64,000 bases of DNA, taken from Rhizophagus irregularis. Taxonomy: Eukaryota; Glomeromycota; Glomeromycetes; Glomerales; Glomeraceae. A program made the position numbers and the translations under genes. The notes under the pieces are model-generated. The model was not told where the DNA came from, made no database searches, and worked only from the letters and a program-made list of their open reading frames with translations. How positions within the stretch are numbered: position 1 is the first letter of the stretch; every line of letters starts with the position of its first letter. Of the stretch, positions 27,193 to 38,099 are shown piece by piece. The stretch lies in assembly GCF_026210795.1 (NCBI RefSeq), contig NC_089439.1, positions 620,001 to 684,000 on the forward strand, written 5' to 3'.

Positions 27193-27594
27193 TTAACTAA
27201 ATTCAGCTCCACATAATAATCGAAATTCTTGTGACTTTAACTTTTTCAACATCATAAAAGTTACTAATTTTGTTCTAAATATTTGTTCTACTCCTATATT
27301 AAGAAAAATATGATAGGTCCTAATACATCCTTGATAAAAGTGTGTCGTCATTCTAGATCTAAATAAAGTTTTCTGAGCACGTGATAATATTTGATTTTCT
27401 AATAATTGTCCAAGTTTATAAGCATAAAATAAAGTGTATTGTCTCCTTTTTAGTCGTGAATATCTTTGTAATAATTGATAGTATTGGATAAATTTTTGGT
27501 CTGATGATAATTCGTCATTTACAGGATCTACAGGAAAAATTATTTCTATTGGTTCAATTTCTATTAAATCGTTGAAAATATCTACTGGAGTCAT
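27193..27594 (-). CDS. extra ORF after integrase in the Gypsy element, 133 aa
   Basis: It is sense-oriented with gag-pol and starts 20 bases after the integrase stop. The acidic N-terminus (IFNDLIEIEPIEIIF) is followed by a basic, helix-rich region with many Y, R and L residues. It has no signal peptide or membrane helix, so it is not an obvious envelope. I do not recognise a family. Its position matches that of accessory ORFs in some LTR retrotransposons. Confidence 0.55.
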   Translation of the reverse strand: MTPVDIFNDLIEIEPIEIIFPVDPVNDELSSDQKFIQYYQLLQRYSRLKRRQYTLFYAYKLGQLLENQILSRAQKTLFRSRMTTHFYQGCIRTYHIFLNIGVEQIFRTKLVTFMMLKKLKSQEFRLLCGAEFS

Positions 27595-27613
27595 TTTGAA
27601 AATTATTTCTTAT

Positions 27614-28906
27614 TTACTGAACGTCTAGTCTTTTTATATTATTTATAACAACCATAGGTTGCCAATTTTGTTGATCATGATATAATTTAAGTAACGTTCC
27701 ATTAACTGGAGTTATTAAAACTCGTCCTTCCAAAGTTCTTAATTTGTATGATCCATTTAATAAAACTTGATGGATGTAAAATGGTCCTTTCCATTTAGGG
27801 TCTAATTTTCCAGACCATTGTTTTTCTTTAGCTGCATTAAAATAAAGAACTTTGTCTCCTATTTGGTAAGAAATATTTTTCTTTAATTTTGCGTCATGTC
27901 GATCCTTTTGTTTCTGCTGTGATTTATTGATCTGCACACGTGCCTCTTCTCTGATTTGTGGTACATCATCAATTAAATGTTTGACACGTTTTAATAAAGT
28001 ATCAGAATTATTACACAAATTATCATCATTATCTATTGGTAATTTTGCTGATCGTCCATATACTAAAAAGAAAGGTTCTATTTTTGTTGAAGAATTTTTA
28101 CTGGTTCTATATGCAAATAAAATTGGTGCGATAAATAAATCCCATTCATCAGTATCTGTTGCAGTTTTTGCTAAAGCTTCGCATAGTGTTCTATTAAATC
28201 GTTCCACTAATCCATTTGTTTGTGGATGATAAGGAGTAGAAAAATGATGTTTAATTTGAAATCGCTGGGTAAGACTGTCGATCATTTTATTATTGAAATG
28301 AGATCCTCTATCTGATAAAATTCTTGAAGGACATCCATGTTGACAAATAATATTTTCATAAATAAAGGTAGCAACATTTTCTGCTGTAGCTTCTGATAAG
28401 GCTTTCGCTTCAGGCCATTTTGTTAAATAATCTATTGCGACTACAATATATCTATTACCTTTTTTAGAGCGTGGTAAAGGTCCTACTATATCTATTCCAA
28501 TTTGATAAAAAGGTTCAAAGGCAGGTATTGGGTGTAATGGTTCTGTTCTTTTATACTTTCCCCTTCTTTGACATTGATCACATGCTTGAACATACGCTCT
28601 TATATTTTCATACATTTGAGGCCAGTAATACCTGGAACGTATTTTCTCAAACATTATATCTGTAGCAAAATGTCCAGCTGTTGGATCATTATGCATCATA
28701 AAAAGAACAGGTTCTGCTTCATAGTTTCTGATTACTCTGAGTAAATTGTTTTGTTGTCTTTTGTCTATTTTGTAGATAAAGTTATTTTTGATGATAAAAT
28801 TTTTAGAAAAATTAATAAATTTGCGCTTTTGTTGTGTTGTTAAATTTGGTGGTAGTTGTTGTGATTGTAAATATTGATAAAGGTTTTGGTATTGTTGTAG
28901 TTCCAT
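27614..28906 (-). CDS. Gypsy integrase, 430 aa
   Basis: The protein has an HHCC zinc-binding region (H72, H79, C109, C112) and a catalytic triad D139, D199, E235 with the standard 35-residue spacing between the last two. Flanking motifs are IGIDIVGPLP, LSDRGSHF and HPQTNGLVERFN. The C-terminal part contains a GKVLYFN-like and WKGPFYI region typical of Ty3/Gypsy integrases. It inserts the cDNA into the genome. It is separated from the gag-RT frame by about 120 bases of non-coding AT-rich sequence. It may therefore be translated separately or from a spliced RNA, or the frame may have been broken by a small insertion. Confidence 0.9.
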   Translation of the reverse strand: MELQQYQNLYQYLQSQQLPPNLTTQQKRKFINFSKNFIIKNNFIYKIDKRQQNNLLRVIRNYEAEPVLFMMHNDPTAGHFATDIMFEKIRSRYYWPQMYENIRAYVQACDQCQRRGKYKRTEPLHPIPAFEPFYQIGIDIVGPLPRSKKGNRYIVVAIDYLTKWPEAKALSEATAENVATFIYENIICQHGCPSRILSDRGSHFNNKMIDSLTQRFQIKHHFSTPYHPQTNGLVERFNRTLCEALAKTATDTDEWDLFIAPILFAYRTSKNSSTKIEPFFLVYGRSAKLPIDNDDNLCNNSDTLLKRVKHLIDDVPQIREEARVQINKSQQKQKDRHDAKLKKNISYQIGDKVLYFNAAKEKQWSGKLDPKWKGPFYIHQVLLNGSYKLRTLEGRVLITPVNGTLLKLYHDQQNWQPMVVINNIKRLDVQ

Positions 28907-29026
28907 ATTGTTTTGATTGATTATTATTAAAGGTTTTGTTGTTTTAATTGGTTAATAATTGAATTGGATAATTGTATAGATAATAAATAAATAATAATAA
29001 TAAATAATAAAATAAAAAAAGAAAAT

Positions 29027-32000
29027 TTAATAAAGATGGGAAAAGAAATTAAATCGATATTTCCTTTGAGAGTGTTCCCAAAATGGTTCATTAATTAAAT
29101 ATTCAGGTTTAAATTCAGGTTGAATAATGTTGAATTTCTTAGGAATTCTTTGTGGTCTACTATATCCATCATTTTGTACTTCATAAATATTCTTTTCTTC
29201 GCCAATAATTGCTAGAAAACATTCAGCTGAATTAATAGGTTCTTCTGTTGGATTAATTCTTGAGAGAGCATCTGCATTGGCATTGGCTTTTCCAGCTCTA
29301 TGCTGAATAGTAAAATCATATTGCTGTAGTTGCATAATCCATCTCGCTCTCCTTCCAGTTGGAATTTTTGAAGTTTGCAACCATTTGAGGGCAGAATGGT
29401 CAGTAACTACTGAGAAAGGTAATAATCCTAAATAATGCTGAAAATAATTAATTGCCCATACAATAGCCAAACATTCTAGGTCTGTTACAGCATAGTTTTG
29501 TTCATGTTTATTTAAACTTCTACTTGCATAAGCAACTACATATTCTTTTCCTTCTTTATCTTTTTGAGAGAGTACAGCTCCTAATCCTGTTCCAGAAGCA
29601 TCAGTATATAAAATAAAAGGTTGTTCAAAGTCGGGATACCTCAAAATAGGTGCTGAGATTAATCTTTCTTTCAGGTGTTCAAATGCTTTCTGTTGCTTCT
29701 CTGTCCATTGAAATGGAGTTTCTTTTTGTAATAACTTAGAGATAGGCTTCGCAATTTTAGAAAAATCCTTGATAAATTTTCTGTAATAGGAGAATAATCC
29801 TAAAACCGATCTAATTTCAGTAACAGAGGTGGGTGCAGGAAAATTTCTAATCTTCTCTATTTTTGAAGGATCAACTCTTATACCATCTCTTCCTACGATA
29901 TGTCCAAGGAAAGCAATACTAGGAAGGCAAAAATAACATTTCTTCAGCTTAATTTTTAAATTAGCATTTCTGAGCGCTTGGAAAACTTGAGTAATATTAT
30001 CCAGATGTTGTTCAAAGGTCTTTGAGTAAATAATTATGTCATCTAAATAAACAGCCACGAATTTTCCCAAAAACTCTTGTAATACATAGTTCATTAACCT
30101 TTGGAAGGTTCCTGGAGCATTCCTCAATCCAAAAGGCATGACGTTAAATTCATATAATCCAAAATCTGTTATAAAAGCTGTTTTTTTCTTGTCTTTAGGA
30201 TCCATTTCCACTTGCCAAAAGCCACTAGCAAGGTCTAATGTAGAGAACCAATTAGCAGTTCTGAAGGATTCAAGCAAATCATCGATACGAGGTAAGGGAT
30301 ATGCATCAGGTTTTGTAACTTTATTGAGCGGTCTATAATCAACACACATTCGCAGGTCTCCTCCTTTCTTGTCTACTATTACTACTGGTGCAGCCCATGG
30401 GCTCATGGATTTCTTTATCATTCCTTGTTGTTCCAACTTCTTTATTTCTTCTCTAAGGAATTCTTTCTTCTTAGGGTTAGTTCTGTAGGGACTTCTTGCT
30501 TGAGGTGCAGCGTCTCCAGTGTGGATTTGATGTTTAATTAATCCAGTTCTCCCAATATCAGTCTGGCTCTTTGCACAAATATCTTCATTGTTGTTCAATA
30601 CTTGTTGGAATTGTGTCTGTTGATGATCTGTAAGCGGTCCAACATGTAGGTCTTTTTGGATATTCCACTCATTTCCTTTTTCTGCTTGAGCTAAGAATAG
30701 TGCAGGATTATCAGTTTTATCTTCATCATCTTCAGTTAGGTAATCATTTAAAATATCTTCTAATAAATTATATTGGTCAGGAATTTCCTCCTTTTCATCC
30801 CAAGGGTTATAGTTTAGTGGTTGTTGATACCATTGTTCCCATATTTCTTCATCTTCACTTGATTCACTATTAAGAAGGTGAATTTCTTTTTCAATTAGGT
30901 CATCCTCATACTCATATTCATCAAAAATTTCGTCTATTTCATTGTCAATTTCTTCTTCTTGGAAAGATACATATCTGGGAACTTCTCCAATATGAATTGA
31001 AATAGGTGCAAGAATAGTTTTAGCTAGGAAAGTCAATTGAACTGATTTATTATTGAAATCAAGTACAGCTCTGGTACGCCTAAACCAGTCAGTTCCTAAG
31101 AGTAGGGTTTCATCCTTTGAGTCAATAACATGGAAAGTGGTAGGGATAAGAAGAGTTTGAATTACTATAGGTACTTTTTCTATTTGTCCTAAGGCTCTGT
31201 TTCTTGTCCCATCTGCAGTGACTACAATAGTGTTGGAGGGTTTAGTGATTTCCAATCTCAACTTTCGAGCAAGAGATTTGGTGATAACACAAACAGCAGC
31301 TCCTGAATCTAAAATTGCATAAACAGGATCTCCTTTAATTCTCACTGCACATTTCACAGCAGTGGTGTCTCTAGTATCACCTTCTTCCGAATCAGAGATT
31401 CTATCTACATAGTTAGTTTCTTGAGTCTTAGGTGGTCTTCTCAAAATTCTGGCAAAATCTTTCTTTTGGTCGTTATATTTCAAAAGTTGTCCAATCTTTG
31501 CTGAAGATGGCATATTTAATATGTCATCTGAAATGCGATAAGGAGGCATCTGTTCAATAATTGAGGGCATTCTTGGGGTTCTTTTAACAGTTCTTTTTGG
31601 TGGAACAGCAGGAGTAGCAGTTGTTTCAATAACTTCATCCATTGGAATATTGATATTTTGTCTTGGTTGGGGTCTTCTCAATCTCTGTTCTTGTTGTGAT
31701 TCAGATGAAATAATATTTTCTACAGCTCTTGGTTGTTTAGGTTTTGGCCTATAGTTAGTGGTTGGTTGAGATCTAGAACGAGTAGTGACATAGGCTTCAG
31801 CTTCCTCATAATTGTCATCATAATAATCTTGATAATATTCATCTTCATAATAATTATCATAAGAATCATAAGTTTCTTCATATGTTTCCAAATAATGAGC
31901 ATCTCTTCTTTGAGGTCTTCTTGCATTTCTTTCTGACATACAATCTCTAGCGTAATGTCCTTTTTCTCCACATCTGTAGCATTCGATATCTCTTATATCA

Positions 32001-33364
32001 GTTCTGGGTCTATTAGGTCTGAAAGTTTGGGTTAAATTATTTGGTTGAGTATATCTCGCAGGTTGGATTCTTCTAACAGGTTGTGGTTGAATGGGTTGAG
32101 TTTGAGCTAATAAAGCACTAGATAAATTTGCATAGTTAAGTGAAAGTTTCTGCATTTGTTGAGTTAATGCTTCAATTGCTTCCATTTGAGGACTTTCAGT
32201 TTTTGCAGGTGTGGTTAATACAGTAGCTACTTTAGTAGCAATTCCAGTAACACTTGGTCCTAAATGTGCGTAATTTAATCCGGTTTCAACTTTTCTTGCA
32301 TTACCAATGACATCAGATAAAGTATTAGCATCTTGTAAATGTACCATAGGAGTGATAGTAGGAGTTAATCCAAAAAGGAACATTCTAATTTTCTGAGCAT
32401 CAGGAATAGCATTGGTAGTATCAACTCTCTTTAATAACCTTTGGAATTTAGTGGCATAATCATCTACTGTTTCATTACTACCTTGTCTTAAGGTGAGTAA
32501 TTCCTGATACCATTTATTTTTGCGAGTATCATTTGCAAAATATTTTTTAAAAAGGTCTGTAAAATTATTGCCAGTGTTTTGTCCAGATTCCCAGTGGTTA
32601 CCTATTGTAGCAGAATTAGTATCATACCAATCAGATGCAGCACCTCTTAAATAAGAAGCTGCAACTGCTAGTTTTCTCTCAGGAGTAGTCCAACCATTAG
32701 TAGCAGCAGCCTTTTCAAAAATAGCTAACCATTCGATAGGATCTTCATCTTCTTTTCCAGAAAAGGGTTCAATTTTTGCAATATTACTTCCTATGCTCAA
32801 AAGATTGGCAGCATTATTACCAAAAACAGTTTGCAAAGCATTGGTGATAGCAGCTTCGTCAGCCATATTTTGATTATAAACAGGAGGGTTATCTATGAGA
32901 TTATTAGGGTTATTATTTCTTTCAGTTTGGATATCAGTGTTAAGTTGAGCAACTAATTGAGGTGTAACAGGATTATTAAAATAGTTTGTTCTATGAGTAA
33001 GATTGAAGAAGAAAAATACTAGATTTCTGATAGGATCAGGTCTTTGCTGGTATCTAATACTAAAAAGTAGTTTACTAGATAGGATTAAAACTTGGAGTCC
33101 TTTGATTCTATTGTTATCTAATTGAAATGCTTGACAGAAGATAGGTAAAGCCCTTATAGTGTAGGAGGTATAACTAACTGCAAAGAAGTAGTTACTAATC
33201 CAATTCCAGAAATTTTGAAAGGCAGGTGGTAAAACAAGAGGTGGAGGATAACAGATACGACAAGAATGATCTACAGTAGTAGGTGGATTTATATTTGAAA
33301 GATGTTGAGCAGTATGGCGAGTAGTTAATTGTAATTGTTGTTCGAAATGATCTTGTATGGTCAT
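29027..33364 (-). CDS. Gypsy Gag-protease-RT-RNase H polyprotein, 1445 aa
   Basis: The ATG lies only 34 bases from the 5' LTR. Domains in order are: N-terminal extension; Gag capsid-like region (about 200-345, with WYQELLTLRQG); zinc knuckle CYRCGEKGHYARDC (about 461-474); aspartic protease with DSGA (about 684); RT with MCVDYRPLN (about 1000), LDLASGFWQVEMD and YLDDIIIYS (about 1105); RNase H with YTDASGTGLG (about 1250) and TDHSALKWL (about 1320). Acidic linkers separate protease and RT. The frame is uninterrupted. The RT copies the RNA to cDNA, and the protease matures the polyprotein. The frame ends before integrase, which is a separate ORF. Confidence 0.95.
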   Translation of the reverse strand: MTIQDHFEQQLQLTTRHTAQHLSNINPPTTVDHSCRICYPPPLVLPPAFQNFWNWISNYFFAVSYTSYTIRALPIFCQAFQLDNNRIKGLQVLILSSKLLFSIRYQQRPDPIRNLVFFFFNLTHRTNYFNNPVTPQLVAQLNTDIQTERNNNPNNLIDNPPVYNQNMADEAAITNALQTVFGNNAANLLSIGSNIAKIEPFSGKEDEDPIEWLAIFEKAAATNGWTTPERKLAVAASYLRGAASDWYDTNSATIGNHWESGQNTGNNFTDLFKKYFANDTRKNKWYQELLTLRQGSNETVDDYATKFQRLLKRVDTTNAIPDAQKIRMFLFGLTPTITPMVHLQDANTLSDVIGNARKVETGLNYAHLGPSVTGIATKVATVLTTPAKTESPQMEAIEALTQQMQKLSLNYANLSSALLAQTQPIQPQPVRRIQPARYTQPNNLTQTFRPNRPRTDIRDIECYRCGEKGHYARDCMSERNARRPQRRDAHYLETYEETYDSYDNYYEDEYYQDYYDDNYEEAEAYVTTRSRSQPTTNYRPKPKQPRAVENIISSESQQEQRLRRPQPRQNINIPMDEVIETTATPAVPPKRTVKRTPRMPSIIEQMPPYRISDDILNMPSSAKIGQLLKYNDQKKDFARILRRPPKTQETNYVDRISDSEEGDTRDTTAVKCAVRIKGDPVYAILDSGAAVCVITKSLARKLRLEITKPSNTIVVTADGTRNRALGQIEKVPIVIQTLLIPTTFHVIDSKDETLLLGTDWFRRTRAVLDFNNKSVQLTFLAKTILAPISIHIGEVPRYVSFQEEEIDNEIDEIFDEYEYEDDLIEKEIHLLNSESSEDEEIWEQWYQQPLNYNPWDEKEEIPDQYNLLEDILNDYLTEDDEDKTDNPALFLAQAEKGNEWNIQKDLHVGPLTDHQQTQFQQVLNNNEDICAKSQTDIGRTGLIKHQIHTGDAAPQARSPYRTNPKKKEFLREEIKKLEQQGMIKKSMSPWAAPVVIVDKKGGDLRMCVDYRPLNKVTKPDAYPLPRIDDLLESFRTANWFSTLDLASGFWQVEMDPKDKKKTAFITDFGLYEFNVMPFGLRNAPGTFQRLMNYVLQEFLGKFVAVYLDDIIIYSKTFEQHLDNITQVFQALRNANLKIKLKKCYFCLPSIAFLGHIVGRDGIRVDPSKIEKIRNFPAPTSVTEIRSVLGLFSYYRKFIKDFSKIAKPISKLLQKETPFQWTEKQQKAFEHLKERLISAPILRYPDFEQPFILYTDASGTGLGAVLSQKDKEGKEYVVAYASRSLNKHEQNYAVTDLECLAIVWAINYFQHYLGLLPFSVVTDHSALKWLQTSKIPTGRRARWIMQLQQYDFTIQHRAGKANANADALSRINPTEEPINSAECFLAIIGEEKNIYEVQNDGYSRPQRIPKKFNIIQPEFKPEYLINEPFWEHSQRKYRFNFFSHLY

Positions 33365-33377
33365 AAATCTCTTATGA

Positions 33378-33394
33378 CCTGGCAGGAATCACCA
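33378..33394 (-). other. primer binding site of the Gypsy element
   Basis: On the minus strand, three bases after the 5' LTR, the sequence is TGGTGATTCCTGCCAGG. Starting in TGG it is complementary to a tRNA ending in CCA. The tRNA identity was not determined. Confidence 0.7.
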
Positions 33395-33397
33395 CTT

Positions 33398-33892
33398 TGT
33401 TAACAGGTCCGTCTCAGACTCTGTCAACTATAACTAAACGTTAGGGAGTCAATAGCTATAACGTAGTTTATATCAGCAAGACACGCAAAAACACAATACG
33501 CAAAATATAACACAATCACAGTTCATTTTTAATATAAGAGTTTATTAAATAGTTAATACAAGTTAATCCCTAACTTATACTATCTATTTTCTATCTATCT
33601 GACACACTGACACACACACTTTAACTTAAGAAAAATCAAAAGATATTTATATAAAAATAAAATATAAAGAAAATAATATAACTAAAATAAATAAAGTAAA
33701 TAAAATAAATATAATAAATAAAAGAAATAATAAAAATAATAAAAATAACATAAATAATATAAATAACAAAAATAACAATTGTAACGTTAATCAGATCTAC
33801 AAAATTATTTGATTACATAATGATTGATCTACTAATTAATCATCTGATTTTTAAATCACGTGATTTTTACTGCGCCATAATCTTCGTTATCA
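33398..33892 (-). repeat. 5' LTR of the Gypsy element
   Basis: 495 bp, bounded by TGTTAACAGG on the plus strand and TTCGTTATCA. It equals the reconstructed length of the split 3' LTR and has a single mismatch to it by eye. Confidence 0.95.
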
Positions 33893-33935
33893 CCGGCAAA
33901 GAGAAGGTGATATCCTGGCAAGGAGAAGGTAACAC
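33893..33935. repeat. continuation of the interrupted tandem repeat
   Basis: CCGGCAAAGAGAAGGTGATATCC and one more diverged unit continue the array at 16572-16669 on the far side of the Gypsy insertion. Confidence 0.7.
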
Positions 33936-34201
33936 TTAATGAGAAAAGATTTTTTTCGTGAGCTCATTTTATTTTAGTACGCGCTCCTTTAACTTAAATA
34001 TTAATACCCTACAAGAGAATGACTTTTAATGAGACTGGCAAGTATCTGGATTTCTTGGAATATGTAGTCATAGCCTTTGGTTATCATTTTTAAAAAAGTT
34101 ATAATATTTTGTGTCTTAGTCTGTTAGGTCCGTTAGGTCCGTTGCAAAAGTTGCAAAAAATTTTGAAAAAGAAAAAAAGAAATCTTGTAAATGCATGAGA
34201 C

Positions 34202-35690
34202 ATGACAGTTAATGATACTGCAGTTAACCAATCCGAGCTTGATTTATTAAGACAGTGCAACACTGAGCTTGAGGCTGAGCTTGAGATAGATCGTAAAAAA
34301 ATTGACAAGCTTAAGAAGACAATTGGTGGCCTATCCTCTGAGAATTTTGATCTTAAACGTGAGGTAGCGAAACTCAGGAAGGAATATGGGATCAGAATTA
34401 AGAAGCAAGAGCGAAAAAATGCAGAACTTGAGGATAGACTTGCAAAAGTGGAACAGGGCTCTTCGGTGAAGGATGGGCAGGATTCTCTGGTAGTGGATGA
34501 ACAGTCACAGAAGTTAGAGGAATCAGTTGTTGATGTGTCACCCTCAGGATTCTCAGCACCCATTAACGCAGATACCAAGGCAACCAAGGATGAAGAAATG
34601 GATGCTTGCTCCGCTTTCATGCTTGAGCAATATAAGAAGAGCATTGGTGAAAAAATAAGGCAGAGAAATAGGGAGAAGAAACTTGCCCTTCAGGGCAGAC
34701 TTGGTTGCTTTAGTAACCCACTCTAGCGCGAATCAGCTGACTCTGATACTGTGTAGCGGAAACTGTTAATAATGTTGAAAAGTCGTATGAGCCAGAGATT
34801 GACAATTATACTTCCTCAGAAGCGAATTCCCAACTTTATCACGTGATATAAAACCCGTTAACAAAGTTAACAGGTTTTCCAAAAATTCGTATGAAGAAGA
34901 AGCCGTTACCAATACTTCACCTACCTTCTGCCCGGAGGTAGAGATAAAGGTAAATATAGAAAGACTGGAGAATGAAGAGAGGGTCTCTTTGAGACTATCA
35001 AATTCTTCTGATAGCTTACAACCGACCAAGAATAATGTGAATGGTTGGACTTTCTCGAACATAGCTACCGAATTTGTACAAAATTTGTTGTAGGTACTAT
35101 TCTCACCAGACAGTCGACTTCAAGCTATAAAGTTTACTCCTCCTAGAACCTTAATTCCCAGATCAATAAGCATCAAAAAACTTGCCAATTCATTCTGCCA
35201 AGTGAATGTTGCAAGGGGTAAAACGATCATAGCAAAGCGAGCAGAAATTACAGCCTGGTATTTATTCTCCAAAAGGTTCGAAGAAAAAGTCGTGGAGCTT
35301 AGGTCTAATAATAAGAAGCTTACAGATCAGACTGCAAGAAAGCAGATCTATGATGATATGAAGTCATATTTCACAGGCATTTCAGATAGATATTTATGTG
35401 TAATGACCTGCAAAGCGAGAAAAATCAATAAGTTATTTGGGTATGAATATAATTCTGTAACTCTAAAAAAGATAAAAGCGTATGATTCAGCAGGTCACGT
35501 GTAGTGCTGACAAAATTTTAAAGCTTACTGAACACATCATAGAACAGGTCAATCGAAGACAATTACTAGTCGTATGAGTGAAACGAATGAAGAGATGCCA
35601 GATGATGATGGATATAATGAATCCAACTCTGATTATAACGAGCAGATCCATGAAGAACTAAGAATTTATTGGTTTAGGAAGGGCTTGTAG
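34202..35690 (+). pseudogene. coiled-coil family gene, decayed
   Basis: The first piece (34202-34726, 174 codons) is a strong coiled coil (about residues 10-90) with an acidic, S-rich middle. A stop is followed by other open stretches: an ITRDIKPVNKV-type segment near 34850 and acidic sequence to about 35090. The last conserved piece ends at 35504 with AEITAWYLFSKRFEEKV, KKLTDQTARKQIYDD and CKARKINKLFGYEY. A short acidic piece follows to 35690. From family knowledge, proteins with such a helical domain are abundant and repeated in Rhizophagus genomes; their function is unknown. Several frame breaks show that this copy is dead unless introns are involved. Confidence 0.55.
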
Positions 35691-35699
35691 ATAAATTTG

Positions 35700-36700
35700 T
35701 AAAAAACACATTTTGAAATTAGATTAAAGAATTGCCCTCTGACAACAAGATGTCATTCACTCTCTAATATGATGTTACATAATAAACGGAATGCTATAAC
35801 TTTAAACGAAGAACTCATGTGCTCCGGAGAAGCTGAAATTGACTTTAGTCTCGATGATGAAATAGTTGACCACAAACCTGGTGATATTAAGGTATTCGAT
35901 GACATTGACTTTAGTTTCGACTAAGAAATAATGGACAGTAAACCTGTTGACTCGAATCACCCAATCAACGCTTGATCGGAGGAGATCTCGGTATAAGCAT
36001 AGCCTAGTCGAACAGGTCTGAGAAATATTATAAGAAATAGTATTAGAAATGTTCAAAGAAATGTTTATATAAATACTTCTTAAGACCTAAATAATGTAAT
36101 GAATAGTTATAAATACTTATGAAAACTTATGAATGTTTCAGATTTAGTTTTCCTTTAGGACTACACTTGCGCAGTATCTTAGAATGTGTAGTGTATTCGT
36201 ATCATTCGCTGTCATAATTAAATAAAGTACCATTTTTAGCGTGGTATAGTGTCCTGCTTTCATCATATTTTTAATCACCTGACTGACCTGAGAAAGGCCT
36301 CAGGAACCTGCTCAGAAAAAATTTATTAAGGAATAATTGTGCAATTCGCAGACAATTGTATAGACGTCATGTATCACGAGTAAAGTCTCCAATTCTTTGT
36401 ATTTATTCTTCACATGCATTAATAAAAAATTTTTTCTTGGCAAAAATTCTGGGCCATTGGTCAGAATGCTTACATAATTACAATACTGCAAACGTGTGAT
36501 TGGAAAACAACTGAATATATTGGTTTACAAATATGCAAGATAAGTATTACTTTAATATACAAATAAATCAAGATAAGCAAATATACAAATAAATTTACAA
36601 ATATGCAGAATGTTCTTTTAGCTTTCCCATTTTGCAGAACTATGATTAATTTATATAATTTATACAAATAATTAATTAATAATGTTCTTTAAAATTATAC
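35700..36700. other. stretch without a supported gene
   Basis: This may hold the decayed tail of the preceding gene: an acidic fragment, DFSLDDEIVDHKPG, near 35835-35880. The rest is AT-rich with no exon I can defend. Confidence 0.4.
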
Positions 36701-36707
36701 GGTTATC

Positions 36708-38044
36708 CTACATTCTTTTTGCCTTTTCTTCCATTTTACGCTTGAACTCCTCTACAGGAATTAGCTCACCCGTGTCCTCCATAACTTCACAAAGTTTTTC
36801 TGGGTATATAAAATGATTTGTGAGGCCATCTATAAAATCTTTTTCCATATACCTTAGGCTTCGTTGCATTTCATTCCATTGATACATATTGCCAACTTTA
36901 TCCAATAACCAGATGACGAATCCAGAATGATCTATAAATACTGGCTGGACACCAGTGATTCCAAATGTTTCATTGAGAAACTCAGTGTATTCTGCATCTA
37001 TAGAGCCCAATGAATCTTTGTTTGTGACCTGGTAAAATCCGAACTGATTATTTTTATCTAACTGTTCACATAAGTAATCTGGCAATTTGTGCAATTCTGG
37101 CAGATAGCTTGATTTGCTTTGTTCTCATATTGATTGAGCATGTATTGATCGGAATACCAGGTTTCAATTTGGTTAAGTGGGTCCAGGGATTTGTTTCTGC
37201 ACAATTCCCATAGTCCCACATCTCCTGACTTTGACATATCGTTCCATCTGGATTTTGAGGGAAAAGAAACAAATCGTTGTTCTTTCAAATTATAACTAAG
37301 GGAATTCTATCTGCTATTCTCAGGGCTATAACAGATGCTCCGTAAGAGACTTCCGTTATTCTTTTGCGATTTGTTATCCAGGACATGTTTATGCATGTTG
37401 GACGTATCATGAAGTTGTTAGTTAGTTCCAATATATTCATCCAACTTGTTAACTGATCCAGATGCTGACATAAAAATGTCTTTTGTTCCATGAGATTTTT
37501 TTCCTTTTTTCTTATTTTTTCTTCATTTTTTCCTTTTTCATCTTCATTACTCTCTCCTTTCTCTTCAATTTTTTCTTCCTTTTTCCCTTCATTTTTTTCT
37601 TTTTCCTCCTCCTTGGACAACAATTCATTGAATATATGAAACATAGCGCATCTGGCATTGTTGTGATTGGTAATGTGGGTTCGTTTGATATTGTTGCTAT
37701 TATTGGCACTGGATCGCCATTTGAGTCTTTTTGAAAGGGTGTTCAGCGCTCTCTATGTAAAACATCAAAAGTAAATATCAATGCATGAACTTTTAATAAA
37801 AACTAAACTTTTAGACGTACTTGTACGGCAGTAGAATTTTTTTGTAAATATATTGGGTCTCCATACTCTTCTTTGCCATCTCTGCGATGCATTCCTATAT
37901 CTAAAGTAAAAAATATTTAAGAAATTTTCTTTCTCTTGTTATTTATAGAATTGGTAAATAAAAATTAGACTCACCATGTCCTGATTCCATGATTGCCTTA
38001 GAGGGTAAGGCATAGTTATTATTAAAGTTATTCATACTGCTCAT
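36708..38044 (-). CDS. multi-exon gene of unknown function, possibly a pseudogene
   Basis: Exon 1 is 37975-38044 (ATG at 38044, donor GTGAGT). Exon 2 is 37821-37900 (acceptor TTTAG, donor GTACGT). Exon 3 starts at 37752 (acceptor CATAG). Phases are consistent across all three. The protein starts MSSMNNFNNNYALPSKAIM. It has a highly charged K/E repeat (about 37490-37625) and then a folded region with many W, Y and C residues. The frame changes near 37290 and again near 37090, then runs open to 36708 (PDYLCEQLDKNNQFGFYQVT to KRKMEEKAKRM). The two changes are frameshifts, sequence errors or unrecognised introns. I do not recognise the family. Confidence 0.55.
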
Positions 38045-38099
38045 TGTGATTTAAGACGGATGTATATATTAATTAAGTATGTAGTTATGTCAGATGATA

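Larger units (their letters stand above)
16670..33892 (-). mobile_element. Ty3/Gypsy LTR retrotransposon, carrying a nested LINE
   Basis: The element runs on the minus strand. The 5' LTR is 33398-33892. The 3' LTR is split: 16670-17129 plus 25810-25844. Both LTRs total 495 bp, begin and end TG...CA on either strand, and show a single difference by eye (G at 16797, A at 33525). A 4-bp CCGG flanks both sides (16666-16669 and 33893-33896). Internal order on the minus strand is PBS, gag-protease-RT-RNase H, integrase, an extra ORF, an antisense ORF, polypurine tract. Subtracting the LINE and its target duplication leaves about 8.54 kb. The near-identical LTRs indicate a recent insertion. Confidence 0.95.
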
